64,000 nucleotides of DNA from Magicicada septendecula (Eukaryota; Arthropoda; Insecta; Hemiptera; Cicadidae), in contig CM068372.1 of assembly GCA_034769895.1 (NCBI GenBank), forward strand, positions 371,771,258 through 371,835,257, in the 5' to 3' direction. Within the stretch, counting starts at the first letter, position 1; the number at the start of each line of letters is the position of its first letter. The notes under the pieces are model-generated. The model did not search any database, was not told the DNA's origin, and was given only the letters and a program-made list of their open reading frames with translations. Shown piece by piece: positions 1 through 12,215 of the stretch. The position numbers were made by a program, and so were the translations under genes.

Positions 1-93
1 ATGAAGAAAGAATATGAGGTGGAAGAGCGACATGATTTAGCATACAAATTATTAAAACAGAATCTCGAAAGAATAACGGATTATAAAGAATAA
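1..93 (+). pseudogene. 30-codon open tail, possible LTR-retrotransposon pol remnant
   Basis: The window opens in a charged, helical reading frame rich in Glu, Lys and Arg that ends after 30 codons. The composition resembles the stretch after the integrase core in gypsy-like Pol proteins, and an LTR-like repeat lies about 600 bp downstream on the same strand. Both points are weak. The true start lies outside the window. It could equally be the last exon of any small protein. Treated as a fossil. Confidence 0.2.
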
Positions 94-700
94 ACTCGAT
101 GCTATAAGCCTGAGTTTAAATAATCTACAGCTGATCATTGAGCGGGAGTCATTGCGTATCAGACGTTAACCAGGCGGCTGACGATTGCACGGTCAGTGCG
201 TTTGCGTTTAAGACGAGATCCAGAGTATCCCACTGTGTAGAATTTGACAACAGAAAGCACCCGTCGAGTCAGCCCATGCTCAAGACGGGCACAGACAACA
301 AAACAGGCTTCCAAACGAAAATACACACCAACTAGAATTCAACCGAGGAGCTGGATGACCTCTGATGTTCGTGGCCAGGCCCTCTCCGATCACCGAGGAA
401 TTGATTTAGGCAGACCAGAGTTTTGCATGTATTGCCGACCATCAAGCACGAGTCGGCTAACCATTCTGAAGGACCTAACGCCTTGCTTCTGCATACACCA
501 TGGCCCATTTACTACTGTCGTTTAAAGCGATCACAGACCATTACAGGCTCTACCCTACCCCATTTATTATGGCATTCCGACCTTTACGATTTCCGGCGTT
601 TATTAGGCTCAAGGCTTTCACGAAAATGTCGGGTGCCGTAAGTGTTGGACTAATTCGTTATTTTACAATTCAGTCATCTTTATGAACTACTGCCTTGTTC
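94..700. other. No recognisable gene
   Basis: Mixed-composition sequence with several short overlapping open frames of no recognisable family. It may be the region between a decayed pol gene and the LTR-like repeat that follows, but nothing in it proves this. Confidence 0.3.
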
Positions 701-717
701 GTGGGGGATTTGTAAAA

Positions 718-1222
718 AAAAAAAATACAGAACAGTTTACGTGTTTCTCGGATGTTCCAGTGGAATCCGGCTGTAATGTGTGCGTACATGATCTCAAGAT
801 GCGTTCGCGAGACTTTTCTAGACTTCGCCAGCCGCGCGCACTGTGTCAAGGGCGCAGTCGATTACGTTCTAGTGTAGCGCTGATGCGTAGTATGTGGAAT
901 GTTTTGGTGTCTGAGCTGGGTATAAATACAAGGCTTCAGCGGCGCTTAGTTCAGTTTGAGTTGCGATATATTCCAGTGCGGTTCGAAGTATTGTGGCGAA
1001 GTGTTATGTGTGCTGGATAATTGTAATACAATTGTGTTTTATACTCGTTGACATTATTATTGCGTGTGAACAATTTTTATTTGATTTGTTGTAAGAGACT
1101 TGTTGATTACAAACTGTTTAATTGTGATAATTATAGCTGGTGATTAGTGACTTAATTGGTGTCTTGTATTTTGTTTTCCACTGTACCATACGACGACCAA
1201 GGAGACAGGCGTAACAATATAT
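718..1222 (+). mobile_element. LTR-like repeat, copy A
   Basis: One of three related copies in the window (B near 31.4 kb +, C near 49 kb -). It has a TATAAATA box near 921 followed at promoter spacing by a CAGTTTGAGTTGCG initiator region, and a terminal part shared by the copies that ends CGACGA-n-GTAACAATA. TATA plus initiator plus a conserved 3' end fits an LTR of a gypsy-like retrotransposon. No flanking target duplication or primer-binding site was recognised. Solo or terminal LTR fossil; the family is an inference. Confidence 0.45.
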
Positions 1223-2139
1223 TGCAAATTAATAAACTTACGAATAATGCAGAAATAGCGAATTGAGAATTAATATCATAATAAGCCCGATCGGCCACTA
1301 TAAAAATCTGTGATTAAACTGAAGAAGAAGAAGTGGAGAACGAAGAATGTAAGTGGTAAAATTGTAAATCTACCAAAAAAATAGGAAGAATTAAAACAAA
1401 CACCGATGAAAAGAAAAAGTAGAAACTCGGTGTGGATGGGATAATATGAACACGTTTCTTGAATTTGGCGGGGATCTTTTGATAATGAGGTTGCCGCAGG
1501 TAATGGAACTTAATGCAAGTAAGTGTTTCGATATAATAGATCGTGGAAAGTGGCTACCACGAGTAGGAGAAGCAAGAGAGGGCATGTGTAGAACAACGTA
1601 AGGGAGGATGAAAAAATGAAAGTATTAAAAGAAAATCCCCATTTACGTAGTTTGTTCATTCAGTAAAGTAAGGGGGGGAGCACGTTTTTTTTTGTTCGGC
1701 CGCGTATTTAAATATGTGTCAGACGACATTCCAGGTTTATGGACTTGTGTCTCGTTTCAAAAGGACTCTAAGTATAAAATGAAAATAGCAATATCTCTAC
1801 TAACCTCAACTTGAAGTATAGTATGTATAAAGTTTACAAGAATTGTAAATAAAATATTAAGAACAATACTGATTGATGACTCGTTGAGCACTTGGTGAAA
1901 CATATTAACACAAAGGTTTTAAAAAATATACAAACAATTGGTAAGTTTCACAGTTTATTATTTACATCTAACAGCTGTTTCAGCTTATTAAGCTATTCTC
2001 AAAGAGATCAAGGAACAAAGTTGATTCCTCTTAATAAGTTGAAACAGCTGTCAGAGTTAGGCTAAATCTTAGAAATAGTAGAACTGTTTCTAGAAATAAA
2101 ACAATCAGACATTGGAAAGGGCAGGTCTTCCTCATATAA
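1223..2139. other. AT-rich, no gene seen
   Basis: Only short open frames without family resemblance, apart from the hairpin listed separately at 1971-2051. Confidence 0.4.
1971..2051. repeat. Inverted repeat with 22-bp arms
   Basis: Arms 1971-1992 and 2030-2051 (ACAGCTGTTTC... and its complement) pair with a single mismatch around a 37-bp loop. The CAGCTG-containing arms may be the end of a fold-back or retro-element, but no longer unit was delimited. Confidence 0.6.
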
Positions 2140-2247
2140 TGTTTTTGTAATTAGACAAACTGTACAAACAGAGAGCTCAATGAGAAAACACACTTGGTTT
2201 TCGATACTGAAAAGGCCTTCGACCGTTTAAGCAGAAACTGACTAGAG
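2140..2247 (+). pseudogene. LINE reverse-transcriptase fragment (interrupted by hAT)
   Basis: In one frame the sequence reads ELNEKTHLVF followed by EKAFDRL. This matches the conserved RT stretch in which a YxKAFDRVDR-type motif carries the first catalytic Asp. A stop follows soon after. The frame appears to resume after the hAT element (LENDKIK at about 3015-3040), so the hAT inserted into an already present LINE copy. The rest of the LINE is not visible; it is probably 5'-truncated and decayed. Confidence 0.55.
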
Positions 2248-2849
2248 CAGGAGTCTCCAAACTACGGCCCGCGGCAACCCGGCCGAAGCTGGGTGCAGTT
2301 TTTAAATAGATCGTCAAAATACTTCAAATATTATAACATTTTACTAAATAACTAAACAAGAAATAAGTTCAGTAAAACGTTGTAATATTTTGTACAAGTT
2401 TAAAACATTTACGTGATTAATGTGCTTGTTCGTCTGGCTGCCTTGAATGAATCACACTTTTCACTCCCATCAACCTAAAGGGAAGATTCCTATTCCCACC
2501 GTGAGCTCGGTTTTAAATTCCCCCATTTTCAAAAATGAACTTTGTAAAATCAAAATACAGTGCTGACTTGTCAGACGAAAACTTGAAATCCATTCTAGTG
2601 ATAGGACCATAAAAATTTGACCCAAAATGGACAGTAATTATATGTCAGAAGCAACTGCATACATCCCATACGTACATAAGAAAGCCAAAAAATACATAAG
2701 AAATAATTTTGAATGTTATTTTCTCCTTACTTTTATTTACATTATTTTGAACACATTAATTTGCTTTTTGGGGGGTCAGTCTGCTTAATTTTTATTTAAA
2801 TACCAATTTTATTGACTTGATTATTACGTAAACTTAAAAAAATAAGTTC

Positions 2850-2929
<80 letters not shown>

Positions 2930-3013
2930 GTTGTTGTTGTTGTTGTTGTTGGCCCGCCTGACTTCCAAGATTTTTCAATTCGGCCCTCAAGTGAAAAGGT
3001 TTGGAGATCCCTG
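2248..3013. mobile_element. hAT-superfamily DNA transposon, internally deleted
   Basis: The terminal inverted repeats CAGGAGTCTCCAAAC (left) and CAGGGATCTCCAAAC (complement of the right end) are typical hAT termini. They are flanked by a perfect 8-bp target duplication, GACTAGAG, at 2240-2247 and 3014-3021. From 2535 a frame reads MNFVKSKYSADLSDENLKS, resembling the C-terminal part of hAT transposases related to GTF2I/ZMYM-type proteins; it stops after 22 codons. At 766 bp it cannot be autonomous. It contains a GT/TTG microsatellite near its right end. Confidence 0.85.
2852..2951. repeat. (TG)n then (TTG)n microsatellite
   Basis: About 38 TG units run into about 8 TTG units inside the hAT element. 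Confidence 0.95.
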
Positions 3014-3021
3014 GACTAGAG

Positions 3022-5190
3022 AATGATAAGATAAAGTAGGGTAGTCAGTTAGATCGCCGCATTTGAGTATAAGTTAACGTCTGTTTATAATAAACAGTAA
3101 TGAAGGAAAAACCAAACATCGAACTTTGTAAAATCAAAGTATACCGTCAAGAGTATTAGTTCATAACTCCCCTTTTTTTGAAGGAGCGAAACGAGTTCTA
3201 AGTTTTAACTCTACCGTTTTGCATTTGGCTGTTTGTCTCTCTGTCTGTCTGTCTAGCTGTGTGGATGTCCATAAGTTAATTTCACAAACCTCTACTGTTT
3301 TTGAGATTGACCCCCCCCACCCGAGCACTGGTAGTGGGAGGTAAAAATGTGAAGGGTCAAGATTTTGAAAAATTCATCCGAATTCTTGTGAGATATCAAG
3401 TTAAAGATAATAATTTTAACGAAAATAAGAATATAGTGTTCTTTTTGGGAAATTTTGAAATTCTTGAACGCCGGGAACCAAAATAACACCAGAATAAAAA
3501 TATTCATAACGTCGCAAAAACTCATGCGGGTAGTAAATTAAAAAGAAGTTTAACCGAAATATGAATATAGTATAATAATAACTAATATTTCAAAATTTTA
3601 GGACACGAAAGCCCAAAAAGGAACAAAACATTTTTGAAAACCGTAAAATCCAGGCCGCGTTTCGACTAACGGGAATTTCAATCCAAGTCCTAATGTAGAC
3701 TTTAATCTAAAGATTTTTTAACTTTGAGACCACCACTTGTCAAATATGGAAGTTAAATTTTAATGAAAACATTATAGATTATGTCAGGCATCAAGTTATG
3801 AGGATTTGTATTCAAATAAAGTGGCAAAGATAATTCGGTATCTTTAATAAAGTGGCTAAATTAATGTCTTTCAACACCCGTTGCAAGTTTTAAACCGCCT
3901 TTAAAAACCTTGTATGTTTACAAAAATAATTTACAAATTGTATGTATTCTCTATAACACGTATTAGATATAGGCCTATAGATATTCACTAAGACATTAAG
4001 TATAAGCTTAAAAGCTAGGACTAAATTGTTTGTCATTTAGACCTTGTGGTTATAAGTTTAACTAAAAAACTAATAAATGTTTTCGATGAAAATAACTAAT
4101 ATTTCGGATTGTATTCTTTACAGTTATAATTTTACTAAAACAAATAGTAGAGTAACTGAATTTGTTATAATTTTTCTGATAACTGAAAAATTATCTAATA
4201 TTGAAGTTCATCTATTGATAAATGTATTCAGTTCAAAATAGTGTGCGAGTTCTGCTGCTCACAGAGCTTACTAATTATTCAGTAGTTTAATAACCCTATC
4301 AAAGGAAGAAAGAGATAATAGATTTTGGAATTGATTGAGGTTCAGTTGAAATAAAATCTTTCGAAAGGCCTGTATATGAATGATTTAATGTTCATTCAAG
4401 AAACTGAAAGGGAATTGCAAATATCACTACACATTCTCCATGAAACAGCAAAACATTATAATTAAAATATTTTCTATCTGAAAACAATAGCAACGGTGTT
4501 TTTTGGCAAAGAGCCAGTAAATTCTAAAATAGTTATAGAGGATGATATTACTGAACAAACAGGCCTATCTCCTTTCAGTTACTTATGTTCTGTTATAAAT
4601 AGAGGCAGAGACGCAGAAACAAAACTGCATAAATATCTTAGCGCTGACCAAACGCTTCTCCAGTGATTCTTCAATAATCTTCCTACCAGGCGCGGACCCA
4701 CGGGGAGGGGGGATTTTCCCTACCCCAAATGGTCACTTCAGACGAAATTTTTTTCTTCTTTTTGTGATTGTGAATGTGATACAAAATTCGTATCACGTTA
4801 TGTAGGTTTACTCTAAAATTACGCCTACTTTAAATTGTGAATGGTTAATTTTTATACATACCATAAATGAGTAGTAGTATGTACCTTAAGCTGTAAGTGA
4901 ATATATTTTTAAAAGAACAGTGCTCAGATATGATTTTATAACTGTACGTGAGTAAACGTATTGTGCTAATAATAACATATGAGTTTTATATCTTCACTCG
5001 TACCCATCATTCATACTTTAGACAATTAAAAAATATTTAATTAAGAAAGTTGTGTTAGTGGTTATAATCACACACAGAAGTATCACTGTTGCACACCACT
5101 ATAGTAAAAATTATTTCTATTAGCCCTTTCAAGCTTCACAGCTCATCGTCAGATCGGAAATCCGATTTGAAGAAAATTAAAGAAAATTTT
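3022..5190. other. AT-rich, no gene seen
   Basis: The first bases continue the LINE frame cut by the hAT. The rest shows no conserved protein. A C-rich run sits at 3310-3318 and a C/G-rich scrap with hAT-like CAG-CGGACCCA wording at about 4686-4715. A short segment near 4229-4275 is repeated near 44630-44675. Confidence 0.4.
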
Positions 5191-5191
5191 T

Positions 5192-5358
5192 ACGGGGAGA
5201 CCTGGTGGAAGAAGAAGGACGGGTCGGCCCAGAACACGATGGTTGGATGACCTTGAGGACGACCTGCGCGGGCTCGGTGTAAGAAGATGGAGACTGAGAG
5301 CAGAGGATCGAGACGACTGGAGATTGTCCAGGAGGCCAAGGCTCTCCAAGAACTGTAG
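5192..5358 (+). pseudogene. LINE ORF2 C-terminal end
   Basis: The frame reads [19 protein letters not shown] and then [23 protein letters not shown], the conserved basic end of non-LTR retrotransposon ORF2 (GRPRTRW block, then a DRDxW block). A one-base shift separates this from the final EAKALQEL and stop. Immediately after it lies a long GA microsatellite that could have grown from the LINE tail. A 5'-truncated LINE insertion is the simplest reading. Confidence 0.75.
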
Positions 5359-5366
5359 CGACAATT

Positions 5367-5384
5367 GAGAGAGAGAGAGAGAGA

Positions 5385-5460
<76 letters not shown>
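5367..5460. repeat. (GA)n microsatellite
   Basis: About 45 GA units with one interruption, directly 3' of the LINE end. Confidence 0.95.
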
Positions 5461-5463
<3 letters not shown>

Positions 5464-5849
5464 ACGGGACGGGACCTCCGTCCAGAGGATCGGAAAATTT
5501 GACGAATTTTCTTAATTTCTTAATTTTTAGGGTGTTTTATTATTTTTTCCAGATATGTACGCTAATATAGTAGTAACTCTTTTTTAAATATACAAACAAG
5601 TTATACAGCACCAGCGTATACGTTTTAAATATGAAATATAGGAAAATCAGTTCAATCAATAAGTATCTTGTAAACGATGTTTCAAAAACGCGTATTTTTA
5701 TTATGTTATTACCGTTTACTTTAATGGGACTGATTACAGCCACTTTAAGGATATAGTAATATTGACTAGTCTTAACTAGGTTTTTTTTTGTATGAAGCCG
5801 ACTGACCCCGGACCCCCCCCCCCCAGGGCAAATTCTATATACGCCAGTG
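5461..5849. mobile_element. hAT-like MITE, copy 1
   Basis: About 390 bp clearly homologous over its length to 10870-11259: shared segments include CTTAATTTTTAGG, ACGCTAATATAGTAGTAACT and TTTACTTTAATGGGACTG. Its right end CGCCAGTGG matches the right end of the other copy. A 12-base C run lies near the end. The left boundary is blurred by the GA microsatellite. Confidence 0.6.
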
Positions 5850-6559
5850 GTTAAACTAATAAAAAATATCAAAAAGGACATGCAGCGGGCAATACATGAA
5901 CATCTTAAAACGTGTATTTAAAGTGAATAACAATTATTAATTAAAGACGAAATTCAAATACAGTATAAACAACAATAGACGATGTATTTACCGTTTGAAA
6001 CACTGTTAAAATTATTTATAACAACTCATTGCGTAGACAAACATTACTACGAGAGAAATATTTAAATCCAAATACAAATCTATAATTCGTAAAAATTTAT
6101 GATAACTTCGTTTTTGCAAAATGTGCGTAAAGCTACTTGCAGAAGAAATCCGATAGAATTATAAAAAATATAATAGATATGCATATCAGTTGGTTCTTTG
6201 ATATGTTCTTGTGTAGTTGCTTAAGACGACAATAAAATCGAAAAGTCGAGAAAATTAGTTTAAAAATATATTCGATTGTAAACTTATTTATCGAATGTTG
6301 ATAAAACGTTAGCCATTTTATTACTATTTACTAATTTATTACTAAATTGACAAAAACAGTTTTTATCTTTAAAATAATTTAAATAATAAATGTTCTTGCT
6401 GCAAAGCAATGCTAACTGTTGGCGTTTTTAGTACTACACGGTGTAATAATATTTTGTATATCAGGGGAATTCTTTTTTTGTCGTTTCGCACGCGAAAAGT
6501 TAGCAAAACAACGAGGATATAAACGTTAGAGGACATGTTTATTTACGTCGTGACAGCAG
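5850..6559. other. AT-rich, no gene seen
   Basis: Only AT-rich sequence with no conserved open frame. Confidence 0.4.
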
Positions 6560-6786
6560 TATCGGGTAGTGAAATTCGTACACACGCACACTGCTGCGGT
6601 AATAGTAAACGGAAGGAAGGTAAAGGTCACAAACACACGGTCACACATTCAAGGAGGCAGTGACTCTCCACTCCAGCCTGAGAGCGGACCAGAGCGCCGG
6701 CGTGATAAAGCAGCAGCAGCAGGTTCGATCCGCGCTCAGTGTCCTCTCCGTCCGTCCACGCCGAGGAGCTGAACTCTCCGCATGAG
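6560..6786 (+). promoter_or_regulatory. CpG-rich tract ending in a splice donor: possible host first exon
   Basis: In an otherwise AT-rich region this tract is GC- and CpG-rich. It contains a GCTCAGTGTCC initiator-like sequence near 6735 and ends CATGAG followed by GTACGTAC, a good 5' splice site (donor GT at 6787). No long reading frame is present, so it would be an untranslated leader. The next plausible host exon is 28070-28139 on the same strand, implying a 21-kb intron. This linkage is inference only. Confidence 0.3.
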
Positions 6787-7438
6787 GTACGTACATACAC
6801 ACGCACGCATACGTGTGTTGCACGCTTGCACGCACGCACGTAATAATCATAACAACACCGTTAACGCTTTGTTAGAAAATTACATTAAATTTGTATGCTG
6901 AATGAGCGAGTGACTGATGACATTAGCGTTTTGATCTCGTGTTAGCTAATTAATTATTAATACCGCCGGACGTTTTCAATTCTAGTAATGGGCTTTTTGC
7001 GCGATGGAAGTAGAATGTCCATACTTACCCATTTTTTTAGGTTCCGCGGTATCGATATTTTATTTTTGTTTGTACTTCCGCGTCGGCACGTCACTTCGTT
7101 TATACTGTAAGGTCAGTGTTTGCTTATTGTACAGAAAGTTACGCAATGATCGTTGTCTTGTGTAAAACGGGTACGCGTACCCACGTTTCGACTACTCACA
7201 TTTATGGCGGTCATAACGGTTATGGTAATCCTGATTTATTATTGTACCATCCTTAATTTCTTTCATTTCAGCGTTAGTGGTTTACTCTTATCAGTAATGA
7301 ATATGGGTCGAGAATATAAAATAACCAGGTTATAGGTTGTCGTTGCAATGATGTTCAAAGGCTACTTGCTTAGCCTCGACTAGGTCAGAAGAGCCTCGAC
7401 AAGTTCTTTGTCAAAATTGTGCATCGTCACTTACCGAT
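6787..7438. other. Intron-like sequence, no gene seen
   Basis: Begins with a CA/CG-rich simple tract (6795-6840). No conserved frame. Confidence 0.35.
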
Positions 7439-7439
7439 T

Positions 7440-7770
7440 TCGTTGGAATTAGGATCTTTCTTCTAGGTTAACAGCCCATAGGCTGGTTGGCAGCAGCTCG
7501 GCATTCTTCATGCTTCTCTGATTTTCTTTTCAACTGACAATATGATGTGCAGTTCATATCGACCATAAGCTGTTTCATGTAGTCTAAAAGGGGGCGACTA
7601 CTGTCGATTCTTCCCTTCAGTTGTTCCTTCTATTCTTCTCTTAAACAACCCATTGTGTCGTAGTATATGCTTTATAAATTTAGCTCTTCTCCCTTTGTAA
7701 ATTTCGCGGAAAGCTCTTCTCCTCCTGAACTGTTCTAAAGACTTCAGCAGCTCTATGGTGGATGCTTCTC
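7440..7770 (-). pseudogene. LINE ORF2 C-terminal fragment
   Basis: On the minus strand the frame reads REIYKGRRAKFIKHILRHNG followed by LFKRRIEGTTEGK, the conserved C-terminal block of many insect non-LTR elements (a GHxLRHN motif followed by IEG and GKRxRGRP). A second frame further on gives ECRAAANQPMGC and a stop, matching the usual terminal WRAAANQS. A shift between the two shows decay. Confidence 0.65.
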
Positions 7771-8029
7771 TTGGAATTAGGTAAGACTAAGAAAATTTAA
7801 CGAAGCTGTCGACTGAGGAAGAATCGAAATCGCCAGGGTCGTGAAATTTGATATCATCGAGTAAGGTCTTATTTCGTTGCATTCAGGGCGTTTTTAGCAA
7901 TATAAAAAAACAATTCAAAACAGTGTGACAGTTGTTTCGCAAAATAAATTACGCGTTTCCATATCACTTTGCTATGTAAAACAATTTGAGAGTTTGTAGC
8001 AATTTTGATAATACGGTAATTTAAACGAC

Positions 8030-9255
8030 ATGTACGCTAAGTGTAAAAAATCGGTATGGAGAACCATACATGACTTCCATGTTCTAAGATTTATATTTAA
8101 AATCATTTTCGAAATGAAATCTTTCCATAGGAACTACTTTCTACTTCTTGCTTCAGCCTTAACCACAGTACTGTGGTCACTAACGTCTAGATTATCGCGG
8201 CCAGCTCAGTATTTTACGTTAAAAATATCTGTATGGAGAACCATACATGACTTCCACGTTCTAAGATTTATATTTAAAATCATTTTCAAAATGAAATAAT
8301 ACAACAGAAACGAGTTCTTTCTACTTTTTTCATCAGCCTTAACCACAGCACTGAAGTCACTAACGTAGCCTATATCACCTCACGTTAGCGCACTCGATTT
8401 TCACTGATGATGGCAGTCGATGGTACTGCCGATACGACTGGTTTTGCAGAAAACATTGGACCACGGCCAAACAGCCCGGGAAGGAATTTTAACAACAAAC
8501 TACTTCTTATAGTAGACATTTAAAAGATTATCCCGTCCCCCTTGAACTACCATTTTTATTTATGGATATTTTATCTACCTTTCTATATTGGATTATTATG
8601 ACCTTCTTTTCAGGATACTTTATTTATCAAAACTAAGTACTATACTCTTGTTAAAAAATAAACGCTGCAGTAAACTACCCTTTCCTCTTGACCAATCTTC
8701 ACCAAAATCAAAAGGCCTTGAGTTCTCTACAACTCAGTCACATATGCAAAAAATTATTGGATTCTGTTTGAACTTCCGGCAGTTATCGTTCGCCATAGAA
8801 AAAATTCTACACATAGACAGACAGACACTTTTCGAAAAATGACTTTTCTTCATGTTTTTTTATGGTAGTACAATCAGAATCAGTCCTTATCTCGAATACG
8901 ATTTTTTTTCGCGATCACCATACTGTTATCGTTCGTAATAAAAAAATTACTCTTGTTAAAACATAAAATGTTGCAGGTAAACTACCCCTTTATCTTAACC
9001 GATCTTAAGATACCAAATCAATAGCCTTTGACTCCTCTACAATTCAGAGATGTATGCAAAACATTAGTTGATTCTGTTTGAATTTGCGGCAGTTATCGTT
9101 CGCCATAGAAAAAATTCTACACACAGACACTTATCGGAAAATGACTTTTCTTCATGTTTTGAGTGTAGTGCAAACAGAATCAGCCCTTATCTCGAAGACG
9201 ATTTTTTCCGCCATCACCATACTTCCATTTCCTTATGGAACGTGGAAGTAAAACA
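8030..9255 (-). repeat. R-family repeat: one partial plus one nearly full copy
   Basis: Two right-end segments (starting about 8049 and 8229, each ATCKGTATGGAGAACCATAC) stand in tandem. The second continues through the R core (CTGATGATGGCAGTCGATGG at 8404), the AAACAGCCCGGGAAGG block and the repeated left part, to TTATGGAACGTGGAAGT near 9245. The left part is itself present about 1.5 times. Nonautonomous repeat; no protein of its own. Confidence 0.8.
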
Positions 9256-10848
9256 ATCAGTAAGAAGTCGCGTTAGATGTGAATGTTTTATCGATTCGAC
9301 TGTGGCCTCTTGGTTTCTTCTTTTTAAAACTCCTAAACGATAAATGTTTTCGGTCAGATGAGTCTTCTACTCGAAACCATCTCCTTGGTAATACTTTCAG
9401 ACCTGATGTTTCGATCTCCAGAAACGGTTTGATAAGAGGTCATCTTCAGCAATTAACAAACATAAAAGAAGTTTCAATAAAAATTATAAAACAAAATATA
9501 CCAGTAATTAGAATTACTATTAAAATTCTTATCGTAAAATTGTAAATTCCACATAAATTGGAATTGACACACAATTGACTATAAAAAAGTATAAACTCTC
9601 TAATATTCAAATAAGAAAATAGCCTGTGTCCTTTTGGGGCCTCCTGCCCTATCGGGAGAAAGGTAATTATATAAAATTCTTGTTTGTGAATACAAATATT
9701 GTACTAGTAACTATTATAATTTATCCAAAATATAATTAGATAAGAATTGAGTATTTCTCGACCAATCGGACTTTTCTTCCTCGTCACCAGAAACAAGATA
9801 TTTTATATTCGGTAGTACTGTTGTGTGGGGTAACCTCTGTCTGTTAAGCGATTCCATGTTTGGAACGAATGCCATGAAAAACAATTTCCCTTTATCTTGA
9901 AACTGCGGAAACATATTAGAATTATACTCTGTATGCAAAAATGGCGGCGGTTTTTCTGTAAAAAGGGACGAAACAGACTTCACTGAAACCTTCTTTAATC
10001 GAAACCCCATTAACGGAAATGCCATTTTGTCCGCTTTTCGTAAGAAAAGATTTTGTTTATCCTAACACAAATCGCAATAATAATAGAAATAATATTATAA
10101 TGACATAAAATGACATTAGTAAGGCGTCAAATTAAATAATATATTTGTATAAGAAACTAAGAAATCAAGTTTGTGTGGTACATAATAGTCTATTTGACTT
10201 TGTAAATTAGTGCCATATTTAAGCAGACCAAAAAAATTATTAAAAGTTCAATAATGTAAATTAAGTAAAAGCGTAAAGTAAAACTTTAATTTTTTGCTTT
10301 TTACAACAAAATTACCTTTCTTTATTATTCGAAAATTTTGTTGCCGGAAACCGTGTACCTACTTCACTTAGGCTCTCTTGTATTCTTTTTTTGCAAGTTA
10401 GTTTTCTGTTGTACTCGAAACAAACAGTTCGCTACTGAATGATTCGCCAATTTATATTATATAGTTTTATTTTGTGTAGTTTTTTGAACGCAAACTCTAA
10501 AATAATGTATATTTTTTATCTTTTTGTGTGCAATTTATTTTGTAAAAGTAAAAATTATTTGGTAGGATCAAGGAGACAATGACAATCGGAAATACTCCAA
10601 CCTGCTGGCGCGCAGCCCACATAAGTTTTATCTTAAAAACAACATACTAGATTAGACTAGACTAGACATGTTGGATATGTTACGTTTTTAATAAATCTTC
10701 TTTTCTTGAAGGATTAGGGATTAGGCTCCACAACCACTGTTTTCTTGGTCTGCCTCTATCTCGGTTTCTAATCAATAATTTTGAAAAATGTTGCTGTTTA
10801 CTATTATTTTATCCTTCTGTCAGTTACCGTAGAGTCTTTACTGTACGC
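9256..10848. other. AT-rich, no gene seen
   Basis: A 103-codon minus-strand open frame at 9714-10025 shows no family resemblance and is probably chance. The remainder is AT-rich without recognisable features. Confidence 0.4.
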
Positions 10849-11259
10849 CAGGGGTGTATTTTGAAGGGGGGACGAACGGGATCGGACCCCACGAATTTTG
10901 TTAATATCTTAATTTTTAGGCAGTTTTATTATTTTCTCAGCTGTGTACGCTAATATAGTAGTAACTAATTTTTAAATTTACAAACAGGTTCATTACACAG
11001 CATTACCGTATCCTTTGAAATATGAAATATAAGAAAATCAAATCAGTCGACAAGTATCTTGTAAACAATGTTTCAATGACGCGTATTTTTATTGTATTAT
11101 TGCCGTTTACTTTAATGGGACTGGTTTCAGAATGTTATCACAGGGTTTTCAGCCACTTTGAAGATAGTAATGTTGATTAGTCTTAACTTGTTTTTTGTTT
11201 TGTATGAAGTCGACTTGACTCCCCACTCCCGCCCAACCCAAATTCTAGTTACGCCACTG
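10849..11259. mobile_element. hAT-like MITE, copy 2
   Basis: Starts CAGGGGTGTATTTTGAAGG and ends TAGTTACGCCACTG, giving short imperfect terminal inverted repeats of hAT style. The interior is homologous to 5461-5849. An 8-bp target duplication could not be seen (left CTGTACGC, right GTTAGTAG), so the exact ends or the superfamily may differ. Confidence 0.55.
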
Positions 11260-11885
11260 GTTAGTAGTAGCCTACGCATCGTTTGTAACCAACATTGTTT
11301 TGCTGGCAAGTTAGTGACAAGTAAAGTTAGTAATTATGTATGTGCTTCACCAGTTGTACTTCACCTTAAACCTCAATGTGTTGTAAACGTTTACGTAATA
11401 TGTGATAAACCTGTACATTACAATGTAGACAATACGCGACGTACAATGAATTTATTTTCTGGTTCTCTCGAGATGTTCCCCAACCTTCAAAACTTCATTA
11501 TCATTGACATTATTGTCACCACCATCACGATCATTGTCGTCATCATCGTTAGGTATCATTTCTAATATGATGATTTTTTTTATAGAGGGGGAATGCTTTA
11601 TGCACTGTCAAAGAAGGCCGTGCTTCCTCCGTGTGTGGCCGTGTGTGGGACTCTCACCCACTAAAAAACCCACCTCTAATTCAGCCATTCATATCCATCC
11701 TGGAACCACTTAGCGTATTACTATGATGACGATAATGATGATAATAATGACAATAATAATAACAACCAACAACCAGTAAGATGTAATTATCATTACAGGA
11801 GGTCCTCTACTTTTGGACATTCGACTTTCGCACATTTCGTTCTTTAGGGCATTCAAAATTGATACCTTTTAAATTCAGACAAGTT
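11260..11885. other. No gene seen
   Basis: Contains AT-rich trinucleotide-like stretches (ATG/ATA/ACA runs near 11500-11550 and 11720-11775). The 135-codon + frame from 11158 begins inside the MITE and resembles nothing known. Confidence 0.35.
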
Positions 11886-12215
11886 TAAATTTCAATTTTA
11901 CTTCCATGTTCCATAAGGAAATGGAAGTATGGTCATGGCGAAAAAATCGTGTTCGAGATAACGGCAGATTCTGATTGTACTACCCTAAAAACATGAAAAA
12001 AAGTCAGTTTCCGAAAAGTGTCTGTGTGTAGAATTTTTGCTATGGCAAACGATAACAGCCTCAAATTCAAACAGAGTCAAATAATTTTTTGCATACAGCC
12101 ATGAATTGTAGAGGACTCAAGGCCTGTTGTTTTTGTTGAAGATCGGTTAAGGGAAAGGGGTAGTTTACCTGCAACATTTTACGTTTTAACAAGAGTAAAG
12201 TGCTTAATTTTGCAA
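11886..12215 (+). repeat. R-family repeat, left part
   Basis: Begins TTTTACTTCCATGTTCC, with the terminal hairpin ACTTCCAT/ATGGAAGT, runs through TCGTGTTCGAGATAA and GATCGGTTAAGGGAAAGGGG, and stops at ACAAGAGTAAAGTGCTTAA. The right half (core and terminus) is absent. Confidence 0.8.
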
